A DNA stretch of 64,000 bases from Enterococcus canis NBRC 100695 (lineage in GTDB: Bacteria > Bacillota > Bacilli > Lactobacillales > Enterococcaceae), in contig NZ_BCQJ01000005.1 of the NCBI RefSeq assembly GCF_001544375.1, positions 124,001-188,000 on the forward strand, in the 5' to 3' direction. The translations under genes were made by a program, and so were the position numbers. Under the pieces are notes generated by a model that did not search any database, had not been told where the DNA came from, and saw nothing but the letters and a program-made list of their open reading frames with translations. Shown here in pieces: positions 57,990 to 64,000 of this stretch (positions are counted from its first letter, which is position 1; each line of letters starts with the position of its first letter).

Positions 57990-58199
57990 GTTTCAATCAA
58001 AGGGTAATATCCGTTAATGCCGTTATTCGTCCTATAGTATTGATCCCGCAAATTCTAGCAGGTGGGTTCCACGGTCTAAGCATCGAACTACCAAAAGAAA
58101 AGGCGTGTCACCAGCCTTGACACAAGACGGATCCCAATATATCAATAAAAATGTTCGGTCAACACACAGAAAGGACAACTCGTACATCACAGAATTCCC
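57957..58199 (-). ncRNA. ssrS: Structured small RNA, candidate 6S RNA
   Basis: The 324-bp gap between rarA and the small membrane-protein gene holds a complete RNA unit on the minus strand: a promoter (58234-58206), a predicted start near 58199 and an intrinsic terminator (57989-57955), giving about 240 nt. The two halves can pair as an interrupted rod: GTTGTCCT with AGGACGAATAAC, and GTGTTGA with TCAATAC, with a GTGTCA/TGACAC hairpin inside. In Bacillus subtilis the 6S-1 gene bsrA is close to rarA. 6S RNA binds the housekeeping RNA polymerase. The call rests on position and shape, not on an alignment. Confidence 0.5.
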
Positions 58200-58205
58200 A
58201 TCTCT

Positions 58206-58234
58206 ATAATAGCATAGGCACCCTAAAAGAGCAA
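58206..58234 (-). promoter_or_regulatory. Promoter of the candidate 6S RNA
   Basis: On the minus strand TTGCTC (58234-58229), a 17-bp spacer and TATTAT (58211-58206) with an extended TGC just before the -10. It lies 50 bp after the rarA stop, so the RNA has its own promoter. Confidence 0.7.
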
Positions 58235-58260
58235 TGGGAATGCTTCGTTATTGAAAGCGT

Positions 58261-59541
58261 TTAATGATGCTCGTTTTTCTTCCAATCCTGAATACGATCG
58301 TACTGCTGTTTCAGCGCTTGTTCATATTTACCGGTAGTTTTAGGCTGGTAATAATGAACGTCTTTTAATGTATCCGGCAAATATTGTTGGTCCACCCAGG
58401 CTTGTTCAAAGTCATGTGGATACTGATAGCCAATGCCTCGCTGTAATGCTTTGGCCCCTTGGTAATGACTATCTCGCAAATGATCCGGTACGGCGCCGGC
58501 TTTTCCGGCGCGAATATCAGCTAAAGCAGCGTCAATAGCTAGGTAGGCCGAATTTGATTTCGGTGATAGGCATAGGTCAACGACTGCTTCGGCAAGAGGA
58601 ATCCGCGCTTCGGGAAAGCCTAACTTTTCAGCAGCTTGGACGGCAGCGACGGTTCGCTGGGCCGCTGCGGGATTTCCTAAACCAACGTCCTCATAAGCCA
58701 TCACCATCAAACGACGGCTAATAATTGCCAACTCACCGGCTTCAATCAAGCGCCCTAAATAATGAAGTGCCGCATCTACATCGCTTCCGCGAACCGACTT
58801 TTGCAAAGCTGAGATCACATCATAATGCGCATCACCGTCTTTATCGTGAGTCAGGGCTTTTCGTTGCAGGCACTCTTCGATAATAGCCAGGTCAATCAGA
58901 ATAATGCCATCAGTGGCGGGAGTGGAGCGAACGGCCAATTCTAAGCCATTCAACGCACTGCGGAGATCCCCATTGGTAGCGCGTGCGAGATGAGCGCGCG
59001 CTTCAGGCGTTAATTGGACGGGCTCATTGCCTAGTCCTCGTTCTTTATCAGATAAGGCTTGATCAACTGCTTTTAAGAGATCCGCTTCTGAAAGTGGTTT
59101 GACTTCAAAAATCTGGGTCCGGCTGCGGATCGCGGGATTGATGGTGATATAAGGATTCTCAGTTGTCGCGCCAATCATAATGATACGGCCGCTTTCTAAA
59201 TGTGGTAATAAAAAATCTTGTTTCGTTTTATCTAAACGATGGACTTCATCTAATAGTAAAATAACGGTGCCGCTCATTTTAGCTTCTTCGGCGACGATTT
59301 GGAGATCTTTTTTTGTATCGGTTGCGGCATTCAACATGCGAAAGGCATATTGGGTAGAACCGGCGATGGCACTGGCAATACTGGTTTTCCCGGTGCCAGG
59401 TGGTCCATAAAGAATCATAGAGGTCAGCATTTTGGCATCCACCATTCGGCGAATAATTTTCCCGGGTCCCACTAAGTGTTCTTGACCAAAAACTTCGTCT
59501 AAAACCCGTGGCCGCATTCGGTAAGCAAGAGGCTGTTGCAC
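58261..59541 (-). CDS. rarA: Replication-associated recombination ATPase RarA (MgsA)
   Basis: AAA+ ATPase related to clamp loaders that acts at stalled forks. Residues 1-30 carry the conserved LAYRMRPRVLDEVFGQEHLVG; Walker A is GPPGTGKTS, Walker B ILLLDEVHR, sensor region GATTENP, followed by the C-terminal tetramerisation part (GNPAAAQ, AEAVVDLCLSPKSNSAY, PDHLRDSHY). 426 aa is normal. On the minus strand, ahead of the candidate 6S RNA gene; it is divergent from the DNA glycosylase gene, another DNA-maintenance function. Confidence 0.97.
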   Translation of the reverse strand: MQQPLAYRMRPRVLDEVFGQEHLVGPGKIIRRMVDAKMLTSMILYGPPGTGKTSIASAIAGSTQYAFRMLNAATDTKKDLQIVAEEAKMSGTVILLLDEVHRLDKTKQDFLLPHLESGRIIMIGATTENPYITINPAIRSRTQIFEVKPLSEADLLKAVDQALSDKERGLGNEPVQLTPEARAHLARATNGDLRSALNGLELAVRSTPATDGIILIDLAIIEECLQRKALTHDKDGDAHYDVISALQKSVRGSDVDAALHYLGRLIEAGELAIISRRLMVMAYEDVGLGNPAAAQRTVAAVQAAEKLGFPEARIPLAEAVVDLCLSPKSNSAYLAIDAALADIRAGKAGAVPDHLRDSHYQGAKALQRGIGYQYPHDFEQAWVDQQYLPDTLKDVHYYQPKTTGKYEQALKQQYDRIQDWKKNEHH

Positions 59542-59679
59542 ATTGATTCCCCCTTTAAATAAGATACCTTAAGTATAGCACAATCTCACGAGATAAAACA
59601 GAACGTACATTCGCCATAAAAACGGCGTGGTTTCTAGCGTGATGGGCCTTCTTCGTGTATGATAAAGAAGGTGAAGCAA

Positions 59680-60345
59680 ATGAATGAAATGAAGGAATTT
59701 TTTCAACAAGCAACGACGCCGGAATTGGCGGAGTATTTATTAGGTATGTATTTAGAACACGAGACGCCCATGGGCAAATTAGGTGGGTATATCGTCGACT
59801 GTGAGGACTATTTAGGGCCCGATGATGAAGCAGCTCATAGCTTCGGTATGCGTCAAACTAAGCGCGTGCAGGCCATGTATGGGCCGCCAGGAACTATCTA
59901 CCTTTATACGATGCATACCCATTTAATTTTGAATATTATTGCGCGAGAAGCCGGTCTGCCGCAAGGAGTCATGCTTCGCGGTTTTGAACCGGTGGCAGGA
60001 CTAGCTTTGATGGAAGAAAATCGTGGTGGTCGTAAAGGCCCCGAGGTTAGTAATGGCCCTGGCAAATTAGTAGCAGCTTTAGCTGTTACAAAAGATTTTT
60101 ATGGCCAATCGATTTTTGATAGTCGGCTACACTTGGTACCGGAAAAACGCCGTTATCCGCAAGTAGTCGAAAAGTTGCCACGGGTGGGCATCCCTAATAA
60201 GGGTCAATGGACAGACATGCCCTTGCGTTATACGGTCAAAGGTAATCCTTACGTAACGGGGCAACGGAAACAAGCATATTTACCAAACAATGGATGGAGA
60301 GACGAAGATGAAAATGGATTTAGTATCATTTCTAGAAACAAATAG
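59680..60345 (+). CDS. DNA-3-methyladenine glycosylase (AAG/MPG family)
   Basis: Monofunctional base-excision enzyme that removes alkylated or deaminated purines. Family motifs: TPELAEYLLGMYL, GYIVDCEDYLGPDDEAAHS (the first Glu of the active site is within the ETPMGKLGGYIVDCE stretch), GTIYLYTMHTHL and GFEPVAGLALM. ATG 59680 is preferred over ATG 59659 because AAGGTGAAG lies just before it. 221 aa. Its 3' end overlaps the next gene by 38 nt in another frame. Close in size to Bacillus AAG. Confidence 0.93.
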   Translation: MNEMKEFFQQATTPELAEYLLGMYLEHETPMGKLGGYIVDCEDYLGPDDEAAHSFGMRQTKRVQAMYGPPGTIYLYTMHTHLILNIIAREAGLPQGVMLRGFEPVAGLALMEENRGGRKGPEVSNGPGKLVAALAVTKDFYGQSIFDSRLHLVPEKRRYPQVVEKLPRVGIPNKGQWTDMPLRYTVKGNPYVTGQRKQAYLPNNGWRDEDENGFSIISRNK

Positions 60346-60775
60346 CCAACAGTTGGCCGAATATGAACCAGAAGTGGTTTGGGATAAACGCAATAGTACC
60401 ATCGAATTGACATTTCGCCTTTTTGCAGAAAATCAGCAACAATTTGTGATTGACGATGTAGACGGGACGGAGACAGCGGAAGAAATCATTGAATTTGAAG
60501 ATGGCGTGCTTTTTTATTGGCCAGGTAAATCACGTTTTGCGGAAGCGGACTATGTCAAAACGATTCCTTTTGACGGCAAGAAAGGTCTGCCACAAAATGT
60601 GGTGGTGGGTATTTTAAATTATTTAGCGGAAGTTTTAGCCAATGGTCAAAGTGATCTTTTAGACTTTTTGACCGATGAAAAGGCTGAAATTTTTGAGCTG
60701 CATTGGGATGAAGACAAATTTCAGCAAGCAGTGGCGGCAACGCCAACAACCTTGATTCCATACCCAAGTTTTTAG
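60308..60775 (+). CDS. DUF3013-like protein
   Basis: 155-aa acidic protein. It starts at ATG 60308 behind GGAGA; the overlap with the glycosylase gene suggests coupled translation. The gene precedes prmA, the position where streptococci and enterococci carry DUF3013-family proteins, and the content (MKMDLVSFLETNS near the start, EFEDGVLFYWPGKSRFAEADYVKTIPF in the middle) fits as far as I recall the family. It appears mixed alpha/beta without membrane segment. Function unknown; linkage to prmA hints at a translation-related role. Confidence 0.75.
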   Translation: MKMDLVSFLETNSQQLAEYEPEVVWDKRNSTIELTFRLFAENQQQFVIDDVDGTETAEEIIEFEDGVLFYWPGKSRFAEADYVKTIPFDGKKGLPQNVVVGILNYLAEVLANGQSDLLDFLTDEKAEIFELHWDEDKFQQAVAATPTTLIPYPSF

Positions 60776-60787
60776 GAGGATACAAAC

Positions 60788-61732
60788 ATGAAGTGGACAG
60801 AAATCAAAGCCGAAGTGACTAGCGAAGCAGTCGAGGCCGTTTCAAATATTATGATGGAAGCAGGAGCTAGTGGTGTCGCCATTGAAGATGCCCTAGATGT
60901 GGCGCATTTCAAGAGTGATAAATATGGCGAACTATTGGATAAAGAACATTTTGATTATATTTCAGAAGGCGCAATTGTGGCGGCTTACTTTCCAGAAACA
61001 AGCTTCTTACCGGAAATTCTACCCTTTATCAAAGCTAGTATTACCAAATTACCAGAGTTTGGGCTAGCGGTTGGCGCGAACCAAGTGACGGTTAGCGAAG
61101 TGGCGGAAAGTGATTGGGCTACAGCCTGGAAGAAATACTACCATCCAGTGCGCATCACGCGTTTTTTGACGGTAGCACCTAGCTGGGAAAATTATACAGG
61201 TGACAAGCTTGAATCGGTGATTCGTTTAGACCCCGGGATGGCTTTTGGTACCGGTACACATCCCACTACCCGTTTGTCCTTACAAGCCTTGGAAACTGTG
61301 ATTCGTGGTGGCGAAAAGGTGATTGATGTCGGAACCGGTTCTGGTGTTTTAAGTATTGCGGCCAAGTATTTAGGTGCCGATCAAGTCTTAGCTTATGATC
61401 TAGACGAGGTTGCCGTAAAAGCAGCTTTGGAGAATATGGCCCTTAATCCGGTGGCAGAAGATGTTCAAGTAGCGGCCAATGATTTACTGCAAGGTGTAAC
61501 GGAAGCAGCTGATGTGATTGTGGCGAATATTTTAGCCGATATCATTATTCGCCTCTTGCCAGATGCTTGGCGTTTATTAAAAGACCAGGGGCGTTTAATT
61601 TTATCGGGAATTATTGAAGACAAAAAAGATTTAGTATTGGAAGAAGCTTATGCATTGGGCTTTGAAGTGGATCAGCTTTTGCAGCAGGCTGATTGGTTTG
61701 CCCTAATTTTGAAAAAACCGGAGGAAGCCTAA
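60788..61732 (+). CDS. prmA: Ribosomal protein L11 methyltransferase
   Basis: SAM-dependent enzyme that trimethylates L11. The N-terminal substrate-recognition domain (about residues 1-110) is followed by the Rossmann domain with PGMAFGTGTHPTTRL and SAM motif I VIDVGTGSGVLSIAAKYLGA; motif NDLLQGV and VANILADIIIRLLPD follow. 314 aa is normal. AGGAGG stands before the ATG. It overlaps rsmE by 1 nt (TAATG). Confidence 0.97.
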   Translation: MKWTEIKAEVTSEAVEAVSNIMMEAGASGVAIEDALDVAHFKSDKYGELLDKEHFDYISEGAIVAAYFPETSFLPEILPFIKASITKLPEFGLAVGANQVTVSEVAESDWATAWKKYYHPVRITRFLTVAPSWENYTGDKLESVIRLDPGMAFGTGTHPTTRLSLQALETVIRGGEKVIDVGTGSGVLSIAAKYLGADQVLAYDLDEVAVKAALENMALNPVAEDVQVAANDLLQGVTEAADVIVANILADIIIRLLPDAWRLLKDQGRLILSGIIEDKKDLVLEEAYALGFEVDQLLQQADWFALILKKPEEA

Positions 61733-62463
61733 TGCAGCGTTATTTTGTGGAACGTAGCCACCCAGCGCGGATCACAGGGGAAAATGTGCATCATGTTCGT
61801 CATGTGATGCGGATGAAGGTCGGAGATCAGGTTTATCTGACGTATCCTGATGGAGCCTCCGTGGTAGCCGCGATTACTGATCTTACAGAAGATGAGGTCC
61901 TTTTACAGGAGCTTTATCCAGAAGAGCAGCAAAAGGAGCTGCCAATTCAAGTTAGTATTGCTTGTGGTTTTCCAAAGGGCGATAAATTGGAGCTGATTAC
62001 GCAAAAAACTACTGAATTAGGTGCCTTTGAGATTATGGCCTTTCCGGCTAAGACCTCGGTGGTGAAATGGGATCAGAAAAAGAGACAGAACAAGCAAGCG
62101 CGGCTGCAGAAAATTGCGCAAGAAGCAGCAGAACAATCTCACCGTCAGCAGATTCCGACGGTACGCTTGCTGGATCAAGATATCACTTCACGCTTCAGCG
62201 ATTATGACCAAGTGCTAATCGCCTATGAAGAATCAGCAAAGCAAGGCGAACAGGCTATTTTGGCCCAGGTCTTACAGAACCTTACAGCCGGGGAGCGGCT
62301 GTTGGTGGTTTTCGGCCCAGAAGGTGGTTTTACGCCTGCCGAAATTGAAAAATATCAAGCAGCCGGTGCCCGACTTTGCGGCTTAGGACCGCGTATTTTA
62401 CGAGCGGAGACCGCACCTTTATACGTATTGAGTGCAGCTAGCTATCAGTGGGAGCTGCTATAG
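61732..62463 (+). CDS. rsmE: 16S rRNA (uracil-1498 N3) methyltransferase
   Basis: SPOUT-class methyltransferase acting on helix 44 of 16S rRNA. An N-terminal PUA-like domain (QRYFVERSHPARITGENVHH) is followed by the knotted domain with ACGFPKGDKLELITQKTTELG and the SAM-binding GPEGGFTPAEIEKY and LGPRILRAETA. The ATG at 61732 shares a base with the prmA stop; 243 aa, normal. The prmA-rsmE pair is conserved in Firmicutes. Confidence 0.97.
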   Translation: MQRYFVERSHPARITGENVHHVRHVMRMKVGDQVYLTYPDGASVVAAITDLTEDEVLLQELYPEEQQKELPIQVSIACGFPKGDKLELITQKTTELGAFEIMAFPAKTSVVKWDQKKRQNKQARLQKIAQEAAEQSHRQQIPTVRLLDQDITSRFSDYDQVLIAYEESAKQGEQAILAQVLQNLTAGERLLVVFGPEGGFTPAEIEKYQAAGARLCGLGPRILRAETAPLYVLSAASYQWELL

Positions 62464-62481
62464 GATTTAGGAGGATGGATT

Positions 62482-63084
62482 TTGGAGTCTTGGGTCATTG
62501 ATCAAAACGATTTGACAGATGCACAATTAAAACAGCTGGCAACCGAGGCAATTTTAGCGGGCGTGAGCCAGATTACCACGCTGCCAAGCTATCTACCACG
62601 CTTGAAGATGCTAACGCGTCAGCAAATCGCACTGCGGGGACTAGCGGATTATCCTTTAGGTCAAGGAACATTAGCTAAGCAGGCCTTTGAAGTCGCCCAG
62701 CTTTTTCAGCAAGGCGCAGCTAGTGTTGCAATTGTTTTACCCGCCCAGCTATTGTCGGCTGATCCTGCGGTCTTTCAAACGTTTCAGGAAACATTAGTGC
62801 CACTGGCGCTGGCTTGGGGAGAGTTGCTTTTCTTAGTGTCTACAAAAGATTTGAAAGAACTGGCTAAAATCACGGCTGCACAACGGCTGCGGGAGTTAGG
62901 CGTTCGCCGGGTAATCCTATGTGGTGAAACGGCTGAAGATTTGTTACATGATGTCAGCATTTTTCGTTTAGATGGCGGTGCCGATTTAGTGATTGAGGCC
63001 CACGGAGACGAGTCGGTAGATCCGGAGGCTTTTCAAGCGCAAGGAGGCAATCGGCTGCATGTGATTCGCCGCCTCAAGGATTGA
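62482..63084 (+). CDS. DeoC-like TIM-barrel protein of unknown function (200 aa)
   Basis: TTG start with AGGAGG 7 nt upstream. The centre resembles deoxyribose-phosphate aldolase: LPSYLPRLKMLTRQQIALRGL ahead of DYPLGQGTLAKQAFEVAQLFQQGAASVAIVLP, matching the order (P-x-x-x-x, then FPLG-x-x-x-x-x-KAFE-x-x-x-x-x-GA) of DeoC. The later Schiff-base motif KTSTGF has no counterpart; the equivalent region reads VILCGETAEDLL. A classic aldolase reaction is therefore unlikely. It lies between rsmE and rel on the same strand, and its expression may be coupled to rsmE. It could be a degenerate enzyme with another role. Confidence 0.72.
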   Translation: MESWVIDQNDLTDAQLKQLATEAILAGVSQITTLPSYLPRLKMLTRQQIALRGLADYPLGQGTLAKQAFEVAQLFQQGAASVAIVLPAQLLSADPAVFQTFQETLVPLALAWGELLFLVSTKDLKELAKITAAQRLRELGVRRVILCGETAEDLLHDVSIFRLDGGADLVIEAHGDESVDPEAFQAQGGNRLHVIRRLKD

Positions 63085-63109
63085 AAAAAGTTGTTGGAAT
63101 CGTTATAAT
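63081..63109 (+). promoter_or_regulatory. Promoter of rel
   Basis: TTGAAA (63081-63086), a 17-bp spacer and a perfect TATAAT (63104-63109). The -35 overlaps the stop codon of the gene before. Transcription would begin near 63116, about 12 nt before a terminator-like hairpin. Confidence 0.8.
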
Positions 63110-63128
63110 ACCTATAATTAGTCAAGTA

Positions 63129-63183
63129 TTAGGCTAAAAGCTGTGTGGATAGTTGATCTACTCGGCTTTTAGCCTAAATTTTT
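63129..63183 (+). terminator. Terminator-like hairpin in the rel leader
   Basis: A 13-bp perfect stem TTAGGCTAAAAGC (63129-63141) with GCTTTTAGCCTAA (63165-63177), a 23-nt loop and then ATTTTT. It lies between the rel promoter and the rel ribosome-binding site (AAGGGGGAAAG), so it can act as an attenuator as well as end transcripts from upstream. Confidence 0.75.
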
Positions 63184-63197
63184 AAGGGGGAAAGACC

Positions 63198-64000
63198 ATG
63201 GCAAAAGATGAAATCATGACAGGACCAGGCGTCATAAAAATGGTTTCCCGCTATATGTCACCAGAACATACCGCTTTTGTAGAAAAAGCACTGGAATATG
63301 CGACAAAAGCCCATGAGGGACAGACGCGGAAATCCGGTGAACCATACATCATCCATCCTATTCAGGTGGCAGGGATTTTAGCGGAGCTGCATATGGATCC
63401 ACAAACGGTCGCAACGGGCTTTTTACACGATGTTGTAGAAGACACAGAGGTAACGCTAGAGGATTTACGAGAAGAGTTTGGTGAAAGTGTCGCTATGTTA
63501 GTAGATGGCGTAACCAAATTAGGGAAAATCCATTATAAGTCTCATGAGGAACAATTGGCAGAAAACCACCGTAAGATGCTCTTAGCAATGGCTCAAGATT
63601 TACGCGTCATTATGGTGAAGTTGGCAGACCGCCTTCATAATATGCGCACCTTGAAGCATTTACGGGAAGATAAGCAGCGCCGCATTGCCCAAGAAACCTT
63701 GGAGATCTACGCTCCGTTGGCTCATCGTTTAGGGATCAGCCGCATTAAATGGGAACTGGAAGACACCGCTTTGCGTTATTTGAATCCGAAGCAATACTAC
63801 CGGATCGTCCATTTGATGCAATCAAAACGCGAAGAACGAGAAGCCTATGTGGCTGAAGCGGTAGAAGATATTCGGCAAGCAACTGAAGAGCTGTCGATTT
63901 ACGCTGAAATCTATGGCCGGCCGAAGCATATCTATTCAATCTATCGGAAAATGAAAGACCAAAAGAAACAATTTGACGAGATCTATGACTTATTGGCGAT
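63198..64000 (+). CDS. rel: RelA/SpoT-family bifunctional (p)ppGpp synthetase/hydrolase, 5' part
   Basis: The gene runs out of the window after about 267 codons with an open frame. The ATG has AAGGGGG upstream. The N-terminal HD hydrolase domain is complete in its key motifs: [23 protein letters not shown] and [12 protein letters not shown], as in active hydrolases. The synthetase domain starts at the end, with [12 protein letters not shown]. It makes and removes the stringent-response alarmone in this group of bacteria. The full protein is usually near 735-740 aa. It has its own promoter and an attenuator-like leader. Confidence 0.97.
   Translation, partial: MAKDEIMTGPGVIKMVSRYMSPEHTAFVEKALEYATKAHEGQTRKSGEPYIIHPIQVAGILAELHMDPQTVATGFLHDVVEDTEVTLEDLREEFGESVAMLVDGVTKLGKIHYKSHEEQLAENHRKMLLAMAQDLRVIMVKLADRLHNMRTLKHLREDKQRRIAQETLEIYAPLAHRLGISRIKWELEDTALRYLNPKQYYRIVHLMQSKREEREAYVAEAVEDIRQATEELSIYAEIYGRPKHIYSIYRKMKDQKKQFDEIYDLLA

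Noticed and set aside
57957-58199. tmRNA, RNase P RNA or SRP RNA in the rarA gap
   Set aside because: The conserved tmRNA tRNA-like ends, the RNase P GAGGAAAGTCC block and the SRP GGAAGCAG loop are all absent.
58248-58266. Possible cre site TTGAAAGCGTTTAATG near the rarA stop
   Set aside because: Only the left half matches; the right half lacks the CA, and it lies at the 3' end of a gene with no promoter to control in the right position.
61693-61731. Longer N-terminus for RsmE
   Set aside because: The extra 13 residues are the prmA 3' end read in another frame; the TAATG junction with GGAGG upstream gives the natural start.

Overview
The window reads as a chromosomal segment of a low-GC Gram-positive bacterium of the order Lactobacillales, most likely Enterococcus or a close relative. 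Pointers are strong AGGAGG ribosome-binding sites, some TTG/GTG starts, a fused glutathione synthetase (GshF), a PASTA kinase with five PASTA repeats like enterococcal IreK, a plsX-linked auxiliary acyl carrier protein, and the order prmA-rsmE-(200-aa gene)-rel. No insertion sequence, prophage, CRISPR array, tRNA or rRNA was found. Species cannot be fixed from sequence alone.

Layout. 1-8.8 kb: LMW protein tyrosine phosphatase, a class A sortase, an unrecognised 262-aa protein, a TPM-domain membrane protein, a TPP riboswitch driving the thiamine transporter ThiT, small unknown proteins, a patatin-like lipase, a PC4-like ssDNA-binding protein and YicC. 8.9-26.6 kb is a core housekeeping block: gmk-rpoZ; priA-def-fmt-rsmB-stp-prkC; rsgA-rpe-thiN; rpmB (opposite strand); Asp23-like-fakA; recG-plsX-acp. 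26.6-32.5 kb: an oligopeptide ABC transporter in the order oppD-F-B-C-A. 32.6-34.1 kb: an orphan adenylate-forming enzyme behind a palindromic operator. 34.3-40.4 kb: rnc-smc-HAD phosphatase-ftsY. 40.5-42.8 kb: gshF. 42.9-43.8 kb: two small genes on the minus strand. 43.8-47.5 kb: a YclNOPQ-type ferric-siderophore importer behind a Fur box.

47.6-57.7 kb is the one clearly accessory, catabolic region: an uncharacterised 772-aa two-part protein, an AraC-type regulator, a GH51 alpha-L-arabinofuranosidase, an AraNPQ-like sugar importer without its own ATPase, and a GH127 beta-L-arabinofuranosidase with the complete Cys/Glu zinc site. A catabolite-response element lies in the promoter region of the main operon. 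I infer a system that imports short arabinofuranose-containing oligosaccharides and cleaves both alpha and beta linkages in the cytoplasm, with the 772-aa protein as a candidate new carbohydrate-active enzyme.

57.7-64 kb: a small membrane protein, a structured non-coding RNA that resembles 6S RNA by position and architecture, rarA, a 3-methyladenine DNA glycosylase, a DUF3013-like protein, prmA, rsmE, a DeoC-like protein without the usual catalytic lysine motif, and the 5' part of rel (RelA/SpoT), whose leader carries a terminator-like 13-bp hairpin.
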